Assembly (NCBI GenBank): GCA_031424975.1
Contig: JANPIL010000313.1
Location: 1-24,764, forward strand
From: Xanthocytophaga sp031424975
GTDB taxonomy: Bacteria > Bacteroidota > Bacteroidia > Cytophagales > 172606-1
DNA: 24,764 nt
Direction of reading: 5' to 3'
Positions 1-5,763 of this stretch are shown here, one piece after another; the first letter of the stretch is position 1; each line of letters starts with the position of its first letter. A program made the position numbers and the translations under genes. A model generated the notes under the pieces. The model was not told the DNA's origin and searched no databases. It was given only the letters and a program-made list of their open reading frames with translations.

Positions 1-273
1 ACGCTCGGGGCCAACCGGCGGCAGATTTTATTGATTACCGGCATTGAATATTTGTTTTTGGGCTTGCTGGCGGCATTGGCGGGCATTATCCTGTCGCTGG
101 TGAGCACATGGGCACTGGCAAGGTTCGTGTTCAAAACGCCGTTTGCGCCGGTTTTCACGCCGCTGGTGTGGGTCACGGCGGTAGTTGCGTCGCTGACCGT
201 GCTGATCGGCATTTTCAACAGCCGCGAAGTGTTGACTCGACCGCCGCTGGAAGTGCTGCGGTCGGAAGTGTGA
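1..273 (+). CDS. FtsX-like ABC transporter permease, C-terminal end (partial)
   Basis: The reading frame is open from base 1 and ends at TGA 271-273, so only the last 90 residues are present. Two strongly hydrophobic segments are visible, roughly residues 15-42 and 52-74, followed by a short basic tail ending PPLEVLRSEV. The segment before the first helix begins TLGANRRQILL. This 'LGA..R.I' cytoplasmic stretch, two final helices and an 'R..PLE.LR.E' tail are typical of MacB/FtsX-type permeases (FtsX domain), which work with an ATP-binding partner in peptide, lipoprotein or macrolide export or as mechanical transmitters. The partner gene would lie upstream, outside the window. The substrate cannot be told from this fragment. 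Confidence 0.8.
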   Translation, partial: TLGANRRQILLITGIEYLFLGLLAALAGIILSLVSTWALARFVFKTPFAPVFTPLVWVTAVVASLTVLIGIFNSREVLTRPPLEVLRSEV

Positions 274-284
274 GTATTGATTGC

Positions 285-313
285 AAAATAGTATCCTTTC
301 AAAACCCCAAACC
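285..313 (+). repeat. 29-bp bipartite dispersed repeat, copy 1
   Basis: AAAATAGTAT, spacer CCTTTCAAAACCCC, then AAACC. It starts 11 bp after the permease stop and lies in the 237-bp gap before the next gene. Confidence 0.9.
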
Positions 314-383
314 CGCCCGCCCAATTGAGTGGCAGGGCTTCCATCGCTTTTCCCAAACCAGTACAAGGCAGCACAGGTATTGG

Positions 384-422
384 CCCGGAATGGCACTTTT
401 GAAAAGCCGGGATATTTTTTTT
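384..422 (+). terminator. Possible Rho-independent terminator after the permease
   Basis: A short stem CCCGG (384-388) / CCGGG (407-411) encloses the small dyad CTTTTGAAAAG and is followed by ATATTTTTTTT. The stem is only 5 bp, so this is a weak call supported mainly by the T run. Confidence 0.4.
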
Positions 423-510
423 GCTCCACCGTTGCAAGGACTTGGATATTTCCCGCTAATTTTAGGATTCAATGGCAAGTGTTTTCCATCCGATTCGATT
501 TCTTGGCTAC

Positions 511-1515
511 ATGAAGCAGGTTTCCCTTTTTCCGGCGATACTATTTTCCATCGCCTTCCTGAGCACCTCATTCACGGGATTCAAAACCCGCCCGCCCGAT
601 TTCCAAGCCTACACCGAAACCATTCCCGCCTCCGGTGTGGCATTCAAGATGCTGGCCATACCCGCCGGGGAGTTCAGCATGGGAAGCCCCGCCGCCGAGC
701 CCGGCCGCAAACCCGACGAACCGCTCCACAAAGTGAAACTGGATGCTTTCTGGATGGGCGAGACGGAGGTGACGTGGGATATGTTTGAACTTTACGCCTA
801 CAAGGAACTGGAGCGGAAAACCGCCGAAAGCCTGTCCGCGCCGCCCAACCCGCCCTCCGTAGATGCCGTTTCGAGGCCCACCACGCCTTACGTGGACATG
901 ACGTTTGGCATGGGCAAATCGGGCTATCCGGCCATTTGCATGACGCACTACGCCGCCGTGCATTTCTGCCGGTGGCTGTATGCCAAGACGGGTGTTTTCT
1001 ACCGGCTGCCCACCGAAGCCGAATGGGAATATGCCGCCCGCGCCGGAACCAAGGGCACTTATTTTTTTGGCGACGACCGGCAGCAACTCGGCGAATACGC
1101 CTGGTATCTGGACAACAGTAACAACAAGACGCAGAAGGTGGGCAAAAAAAAGCCCAACCCGTGGGGCCTGCACGACATGGCCGGCAATGTGGCCGAGTGG
1201 ACGTATGACCAATACAGCCCGGAATTTTACAAGAAATCGGGGACGGGAGTGGCGGCCAATCCGGTTGCGATGCCCGTAAAACTGTACCCGCACGTGGCGC
1301 GTGGCGGCTCTTGGGACGATGAGGCCGACCGCTTGCGCAGTGCCGCCCGGCGGGCCTCCAATCCGCAATGGAAAAAGCGCGACCCGCAGATTCCGCGCAG
1401 CGACTGGTGGCTCACCGATGCCCAGTTCATCGGTTTCCGACTTGTAAGACCATTGAAACAGCCGAGCAAAGAGGAGATCGAGAAATACTTTTACAAGCCC
1501 ATCAAGGATGTGTGA
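511..1515 (+). CDS. Secreted SUMF1/formylglycine-generating-enzyme-fold protein
   Basis: A protein of 334 residues. The start at 511 is preferred over the in-frame ATG at 472 because it puts a classical signal peptide at the N-terminus (MKQ, then a hydrophobic core, then ...STSFTG). From about residue 45 the protein has the FGE-sulfatase (SUMF1) fold: IPAGEFSMGS, then MGETEVTWDMFE, LPTEAEWEYAARAG, NPWGLHDMAGNVAEWT and a C-terminal RGGSWDDEADRLR...GFRLVR. True FGEs carry the active-site cysteines in the segment after RGGS; here that segment has no cysteine, so sulfatase activation is unlikely. This resembles the many non-catalytic SUMF1-fold proteins of Bacteroidota, including those of the gliding/type IX secretion GldJ/GldK group, but I cannot assign that role. 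Gene 1594-2937 follows 78 bp downstream on the same strand and may be cotranscribed. A copy of the 29-bp repeat encodes the core of the signal peptide. Confidence 0.85.
   Translation: MKQVSLFPAILFSIAFLSTSFTGFKTRPPDFQAYTETIPASGVAFKMLAIPAGEFSMGSPAAEPGRKPDEPLHKVKLDAFWMGETEVTWDMFELYAYKELERKTAESLSAPPNPPSVDAVSRPTTPYVDMTFGMGKSGYPAICMTHYAAVHFCRWLYAKTGVFYRLPTEAEWEYAARAGTKGTYFFGDDRQQLGEYAWYLDNSNNKTQKVGKKKPNPWGLHDMAGNVAEWTYDQYSPEFYKKSGTGVAANPVAMPVKLYPHVARGGSWDDEADRLRSAARRASNPQWKKRDPQIPRSDWWLTDAQFIGFRLVRPLKQPSKEEIEKYFYKPIKDV
519..547 (-). repeat. 29-bp bipartite dispersed repeat, copy 2 (inside a signal-peptide coding region)
   Basis: Read on the minus strand it is AAAATAGTAT, spacer CGCCGGAAAAAGGG, then AAACC. 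It covers codons 3-13 of the SUMF1-fold gene and encodes the hydrophobic stretch VSLFPAILF. Confidence 0.75.
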
Positions 1516-1526
1516 CCAAATCGCCC

Positions 1527-1560
1527 CAAAGCTCCCATCCTCCTTCGGGGGCTGGGGAGC
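1527..1560 (-). repeat. C-rich imperfect hairpin repeat, copy 1
   Basis: On the minus strand it reads CTCCCCAGCCCCCGAAGG, followed by a G-rich arm ending GGGAGCTTTG. It folds as a C-arm/G-arm hairpin and matches the copy at 23917-23949 in arms, loop and the GCTTTG end. It lies between the SUMF1-fold gene and the oxidoreductase gene. Confidence 0.6.
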
Positions 1561-1593
1561 CGCCAATAATTTCACCTAACCCAATTCCACACC

Positions 1594-2937
1594 ATGGACA
1601 ATGCAGACAACAACACCCATCTCTCGCGCCGGGGCTTTGTGAAAGGCTCGGCGTTGCTGGCCAGCGGCCTGGCCATCGGGCTGCCCATTGAAGCCAGTGC
1701 GTATGCCGCCGGCCGAGACACCATTAAAGTCGCCCTGATTGGTTGCGGCGGCCGTGGAACTGGAGCCGCCGTGCAAGCCATGAAAGCTTCGCCCAAAGTG
1801 AAGATAATCGCCCTCGCCGATGCCTTCCGCGACCGGCTTGACGAATGCTACAAAAACATCACTACCACCGATGCCAAAGACTGGTCGGGAGCTGCGTACG
1901 GTGATTTGAAAAAGCAAATCAGTGTGCCGGAGAAAAACAAATTTGTGGGCTTTGACGGCTACAAGCAAGCCATTGCCTTGGCCGATGTAGTGATATTGGC
2001 CACACCGCCCGGTTTCCGCCCCATCCATTTTGAGGAGGCCGTGCGACAGGGTAAGCACGTGTTCATGGAAAAACCCGTGGCCACCGATGCCATGGGGGTG
2101 CGCCAAGTGATTGCCGCCGCCGAGGAGGCCAAAAAGAAAAACCTGAAAGTGGTGGTGGGGCTGCAACGGCACTACCAAAAATCATACTTGGAAACGCACA
2201 AGCGCGTAATGGATGGCATGATCGGCGACATTGTGGCAGCCAACTGCTGGTGGAACAGCGGCGGTGTGTGGGTGCGCGAACGCCAACCGGGCATGACCGA
2301 GATGGAATACCAGATGCGCAACTGGTATTATTTCAACTGGCTCTGCGGCGACCACATCAACGAGCAGCACATCCATAATATTGACGTGATTAACTGGTTC
2401 AAGGGCGGCTTTCCGGTTAAGGCCGTGGGCATGGGTGGCCGCCAGCAACGCGTGGAAAAACAGTTTGGCGAGATTTTCGACCACCACCACGTGGAGTTTG
2501 AATACGCCGACGGCATGGTGCTCAACAGCCAGTGCCAGCATTTCGAGGGCTGCGCCAACAATGTTTCCGAACTGCTTATCGGCACCAAGGGCAAGGCTAC
2601 CGAAGGCAAGATTGTGGATCACAAGGGCAACATTGTCTGGCGGCACCGCGACGAGGAAGACCCTAACCCTTATCAGGCCGAACACGATGTGCTGTTCGAC
2701 GCGATTATCAACAATAAGCCGATCAACGATGCCGAACACGCCGCCAAAAGCACCATGACCGCCATTTTGGGCAGGATGGCCACGTATTCGGGACAGTCCA
2801 TTGGCTGGGATGAGGCGTACAACTCAACAATGAGCATCATGCCCAAGACATTTGCCTGGGATGCCGAAACGCCGACCAAGCCCGATGCCAACGGCTTCTA
2901 CCCGGTGCCGGTGCCGGGCCGCACAAAAGTGATGTGA
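1594..2937 (+). CDS. Tat-exported Gfo/Idh/MocA-family oxidoreductase
   Basis: A protein of 447 residues. The N-terminus carries a twin-arginine signal, SRRGFVKGSALLASG, with cleavage likely near AYAAG. It is followed by a Rossmann NAD(P)-binding motif, VALIGCGGRGTG (about residues 47-58), and the family's EKP signature in FMEKPVATDAMGVRQV. The C-terminal domain contains DHINEQHIHNIDVINW, the histidine-rich substrate-side segment common in the Bacteroidota and Planctomycetes subgroup. Members oxidise or reduce sugars, inositols or their derivatives with a tightly held nicotinamide cofactor; Tat export fits folding with the cofactor in the cytoplasm before release to the periplasm. The substrate is unknown. 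The start ATG is 33 bp downstream of the C-rich hairpin, and a strong hairpin terminator follows the stop. Confidence 0.93.
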   Translation: MDNADNNTHLSRRGFVKGSALLASGLAIGLPIEASAYAAGRDTIKVALIGCGGRGTGAAVQAMKASPKVKIIALADAFRDRLDECYKNITTTDAKDWSGAAYGDLKKQISVPEKNKFVGFDGYKQAIALADVVILATPPGFRPIHFEEAVRQGKHVFMEKPVATDAMGVRQVIAAAEEAKKKNLKVVVGLQRHYQKSYLETHKRVMDGMIGDIVAANCWWNSGGVWVRERQPGMTEMEYQMRNWYYFNWLCGDHINEQHIHNIDVINWFKGGFPVKAVGMGGRQQRVEKQFGEIFDHHHVEFEYADGMVLNSQCQHFEGCANNVSELLIGTKGKATEGKIVDHKGNIVWRHRDEEDPNPYQAEHDVLFDAIINNKPINDAEHAAKSTMTAILGRMATYSGQSIGWDEAYNSTMSIMPKTFAWDAETPTKPDANGFYPVPVPGRTKVM

Positions 2938-2969
2938 ACACGCCGAACCACTGCCAGTGGGTTTGGGCA

Positions 2970-2998
2970 AAAATAGTATGGCCGGCGGGGGCGAAACC
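2970..2998 (+). repeat. 29-bp bipartite dispersed repeat, copy 3 (divergent spacer)
   Basis: AAAATAGTAT and AAACC are intact at the normal 14-base spacing, but the spacer is GGCCGGCGGGGGCG, part of a terminator stem-loop. This copy shows that the ends and the length are what is conserved. Confidence 0.75.
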
Positions 2999-3012
2999 TG
3001 CCGGCCATTTTT
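2978..3012. terminator. Bidirectional terminator between convergent genes
   Basis: A perfect 9-bp stem ATGGCCGGC (2978-2986) / GCCGGCCAT (3000-3008) has a 13-nt loop and a T5 tail. The A-rich stretch 2969-2973 supplies the tail for the other strand. It serves the oxidoreductase gene (+) and the TerB-like gene (-). Confidence 0.85.
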
Positions 3013-3056
3013 ATGGGCGGATTTGTGCTTAAAAAGCCGAAAACGGCATTGCCCAA

Positions 3057-3611
3057 TCAGAAGCCCAGCCAGAAAGTCGTCAAAAATGCTTGGAATTTGG
3101 GCTGCGGCGGTTTGGCTTCGGGTAGCAGGGAAATGCCATCGTTGCGGATGCCCGCACCCAACTCGCGGATGCCCAGTTCGCCGCGCAGGTATTCAATCAT
3201 GGTGCGTTCCTTTTCGCAAATGCCTTTGGAAGCATCAGCAAGCGAGTAAATTGTGGTGGCCACAGTCTGCTTGGCATCAGGACACTCGGAAAGCACGTAT
3301 TTCAGGGATTTCATGAATTTTCGGTCCCACCGATCCATGTTGTTCGTCAAATGCCGGAACTCTTCGAAAAACAACCGCCGGTAGTCTTCCTGTTCTTCCG
3401 CATCCGCTTCCTGCGGCAGCGTTTCATGCACCAAGTGGTTGGCCAAGCCCTGAAGCGTCAGCCATTCCTGTTCGTCAATCTCGCCATCGGTTCTGGCTAC
3501 CAGCAAGGCCGGGTAATACAGCACAAATGCCGCAAACTGCTCATAGCTGAGGCCGGTTCGGCGGGCTTCGGTGTATTCTTCATACAGTTCATTCAGGGTC
3601 AAGGCATTCAT
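3057..3611 (-). CDS. TerB-like domain protein
   Basis: A cytoplasmic, acidic protein of 184 residues with no signal peptide or membrane segment. It is helical and holds the two-part TerB-type pattern: LLVARTDGEIDEQEW (about residues 36-50) and a second acidic helix region, SLADASKGICEKERTMIEYL (about 122-141). In the TerB/DjlA-N fold such acidic loops form an all-helical domain that can bind divalent metal; the family was first linked to tellurite resistance, but most members have unknown roles. The last 40 residues are proline- and hydrophobic-rich and not recognised. There is no ter cluster nearby, so a tellurite function should not be inferred. The gene stands alone between a terminator and a 476-bp gene-free region. 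Confidence 0.7.
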   Translation of the reverse strand: MNALTLNELYEEYTEARRTGLSYEQFAAFVLYYPALLVARTDGEIDEQEWLTLQGLANHLVHETLPQEADAEEQEDYRRLFFEEFRHLTNNMDRWDRKFMKSLKYVLSECPDAKQTVATTIYSLADASKGICEKERTMIEYLRGELGIRELGAGIRNDGISLLPEAKPPQPKFQAFLTTFWLGF

Positions 3612-4026
3612 GGTTCAGGCTGGTTGAAAAGATTCACAATTTAACCACTTGGCGGCCGTAAAAACCAGTACATTTTATAGTGAGATATGTACATCGGGAG
3701 CCGAGGGTGCATTTAGTACGCATCTCTGCCGGGAAGTAATCATTTTCCGTACCTTCGTGCGGCCGGGCAGGTTGCGGTTTCCCGCCCGAAACACCGCAAC
3801 CAGAGCTTGGATGCCTTAAATCCGGTCTGAAAGTTAAGTTTTCCGGTTGAAAAAAAATGACACCCAATGTGAAGGTTATGTTATTAAATTGAGTATATAT
3901 TTAACTTTTCAAAGGAAAACCCACCATCGCGATAGGATTTGTGCTACGGCACACAACCCGCATAAAAAATCATGCCAAAGTTTGTGAATCATCTTGGGCA
4001 AATTAGGCCCGGGACTTTGGCAACAG
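3612..4026. other. Gene-free stretch upstream of the TerB-like gene and pruA
   Basis: No convincing ORF is seen. The stretch 3842-3905 is markedly A+T-rich compared with its neighbours. It holds a hairpin at 3770-3801 and a weak promoter-like TACCTTCG at 3750-3757. The promoters of both flanking genes must lie here or in the adjoining repeat copy 4, but I cannot fix that of the TerB-like gene. Confidence 0.5.
3770..3801. other. Hairpin in gene-free region
   Basis: GGTTGCGG (3770-3777) pairs with CCGCAACC (3794-3801), extended inward by TTT/AAA with a 2-nt bulge. It begins 13 bases after TACCTTCG, a one-mismatch form of the Bacteroidota -7 box, so it could be the 5' end of a small transcript or a binding site. 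There is no T tail, so it is not a terminator. Confidence 0.4.
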
Positions 4027-4055
4027 AAAATAGTATCTTTCAAAAACACCAAACC
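4027..4055 (+). repeat. 29-bp bipartite dispersed repeat, copy 4
   Basis: AAAATAGTAT, spacer CTTTCAAAAACACC, then AAACC. It ends 32 bp before the pruA start codon; TATCTTTC within it resembles a -7 box. Confidence 0.92.
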
Positions 4056-4087
4056 CGCCCAGCGCAACCCATTCATCCCGAACTCCC

Positions 4088-5719
4088 ATGCCAACCGGAT
4101 TCTTCCACCTTCCGATTCCCAAAAACGAACCCGTTTTGAACTATGCCCCCGGCTCGCCGGAGCGGGCCGCCCTCAAAACCGCCCTTGCCGAAGCCCGGAG
4201 CCAAACCATTGAGGTGCCGATGTATATTGGTGCCGAAAAAGTGCATACCGACCGCCGCAAGCCGCTGCATCCGCCCCATGACCACCGGCACATTCTGGGC
4301 CACTACCATGAGGGCGACGCGCTGCACGTGCAGCAAGCCATCCAAGCGGCCATGAACGCCAAAACGCCGTGGGCGGCCATGCCTTGGGAACACCGCGCCG
4401 CCATTTTCCTGAAAGCCGCCGACCTGCTGGCCGGGCCATACCGCGCCCGGCTCAACGCCGCCACTATGCTCGGCCAGTCCAAGAATGCGTACCAAGCCGA
4501 GATTGACGCGGCGTGCGAAATGATTGATTTCCTGCGGTTCAATGCGGCATACATGGGCGAAATATACAGCCAGCAGCCGCAGTCGAGCCCGGGCGTGTGG
4601 AACCGGCTGGAACACCGTCCGCTGGAGGGCTTCGTGTTTGCGCTGACTCCGTTCAACTTCACGGCGATTGCGGGCAACCTGCCCGCCTCGGCGGCCATGA
4701 TGGGCAACACGGTAGTCTGGAAACCCGCCGATTCGCAGATATATTCAGCCCACGTGCTGATGGAGATTTTCCAAGAGGCCGGTGTGCCCGACGGCGTGAT
4801 AAACCTGGTGTACGTGGATGGCCCAACCGCCGGGGAGGTCATTTTCAAGCATCCCGATTTTGGCGGCATCCACTTTACGGGCAGCACCGGCGTGTTCCAG
4901 CGGATATGGAAAACGATTGGCGAGAATATCCACTTGTACAAATCGTATCCGCGCATTGTGGGCGAAACGGGCGGCAAGGATTTCGTGATTGCCCACAAAT
5001 CGGCCTATGCGCAGGCGTTGGCAACGGCGTTGGTGCGCGGCGCGTTTGAATACCAGGGCCAGAAATGCTCGGCGGCCTCGCGCGCCTACGTGCCGCACAA
5101 CCTTTGGGACGAAGTGAAAAATAGTATGCTGGAAACCCTCCAAACCCTCCGCATGGGTGGTGTGGAGGACTTCCGCAATTTCATCAATGCCGTCATTGAC
5201 GAGCGGTCATTTGACAAGATTGCCGCCTACATTGAAAAAGCCAAGGCCGACCCCAACGTGACTGTTTTGGCGGGCGGCAACTGCGATAAGTCGGTGGGCT
5301 ATTTCATTGAGCCGACAATCCTGGAAACCAAAGACCCGCAATCGCTGACCATGTGCGAGGAGATTTTCGGGCCGGTGCTGACCGTTTACGTGTATCACGC
5401 CGAAAACTTTGAGCAGACGCTGGAACTCGTGGACCAGACCTCGCCCTACGCCCTGACCGGAGCCGTGTTTGCGCAAGACCGCTACGCGATAGATTTGGCC
5501 AGCCGGAAACTGGCCAACGCCGCCGGAAACTTCTACATCAACGACAAGCCCACTGGGGCTGTGGTGGGCCAGCAACCCTTTGGCGGTGCCCGCGCCTCGG
5601 GCACCAACGACAAGGCCGGATCAATCCTGAACCTGCTGCGCTGGGTTTCGCCGCGCACCCTCAAGGAAACCTTTGTGCCGCCCACCGACTACCGCTACCC
5701 GTTTCTGGCCGAGGAATAG
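4088..5719 (+). CDS. pruA: L-glutamate gamma-semialdehyde (1-pyrroline-5-carboxylate) dehydrogenase
   Basis: A protein of 543 residues, the usual length for monofunctional P5C dehydrogenase. It oxidises L-glutamate 5-semialdehyde (in equilibrium with pyrroline-5-carboxylate) to glutamate with NAD+, the second step of proline breakdown. The aldehyde dehydrogenase signatures are clear: FALTPFNFTAIAGNLP (cofactor side), FTGSTGVF, the general-base glutamate in VGETGGKDF (Glu293), the nucleophile in YQGQKCSAASR (Cys327), EEIFGPVLTVYVY, and the C-terminal FYINDKPTGAVVGQQPFGGARASGTNDK that is specific to the P5CDH branch. There is no fused proline dehydrogenase domain and no putA/PRODH gene nearby. 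The start is ATG 4088, with no Shine-Dalgarno sequence. The codons around 5118-5146 contain a copy of the 29-bp repeat without an evident length change. Confidence 0.96.
   Translation: MPTGFFHLPIPKNEPVLNYAPGSPERAALKTALAEARSQTIEVPMYIGAEKVHTDRRKPLHPPHDHRHILGHYHEGDALHVQQAIQAAMNAKTPWAAMPWEHRAAIFLKAADLLAGPYRARLNAATMLGQSKNAYQAEIDAACEMIDFLRFNAAYMGEIYSQQPQSSPGVWNRLEHRPLEGFVFALTPFNFTAIAGNLPASAAMMGNTVVWKPADSQIYSAHVLMEIFQEAGVPDGVINLVYVDGPTAGEVIFKHPDFGGIHFTGSTGVFQRIWKTIGENIHLYKSYPRIVGETGGKDFVIAHKSAYAQALATALVRGAFEYQGQKCSAASRAYVPHNLWDEVKNSMLETLQTLRMGGVEDFRNFINAVIDERSFDKIAAYIEKAKADPNVTVLAGGNCDKSVGYFIEPTILETKDPQSLTMCEEIFGPVLTVYVYHAENFEQTLELVDQTSPYALTGAVFAQDRYAIDLASRKLANAAGNFYINDKPTGAVVGQQPFGGARASGTNDKAGSILNLLRWVSPRTLKETFVPPTDYRYPFLAEE
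5118..5146 (+). repeat. 29-bp bipartite dispersed repeat, copy 5 (inside pruA)
   Basis: AAAATAGTAT, spacer GCTGGAAACCCTCC, then AAACC, lying in the pruA reading frame and encoding KNSMLETLQT. The ends and length are exact and the spacer is divergent. Confidence 0.7.
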
Positions 5720-5726
5720 CGGCCCT

Positions 5727-5755
5727 AAAATAGTATCTTTTCAAAACCCCAAACC
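5727..5755 (+). repeat. 29-bp bipartite dispersed repeat, copy 6
   Basis: AAAATAGTAT, spacer CTTTTCAAAACCCC, then AAACC. It fills most of the 44-bp gap between two convergent genes, where no promoter for either is needed. Confidence 0.92.
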
Positions 5756-5763
5756 CACCCCAT

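Noticed and set aside
391..411. Degenerate repeat copy around CTTTTGAAAAG
   Set aside because: Only the central dyad matches; neither end box is present, and it fits better as part of a weak terminator.
511..1515. True formylglycine-generating enzyme
   Set aside because: The region after RGGS lacks the catalytic cysteines and no sulfatase gene is present.
3057..3611. Tellurite resistance gene
   Set aside because: Only the TerB-like fold is seen, without other ter genes; the fold alone does not show resistance.
3634..3867. 77-codon minus-strand ORF upstream of the TerB-like gene
   Set aside because: No signal, domain or start context; composition looks like non-coding DNA and it overlaps the hairpin region.
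3893..3921. A possible twentieth repeat copy
   Set aside because: It shares CTTTTCAAA and AAACC, but the left box reads GTATATATTT instead of AAAATAGTAT.
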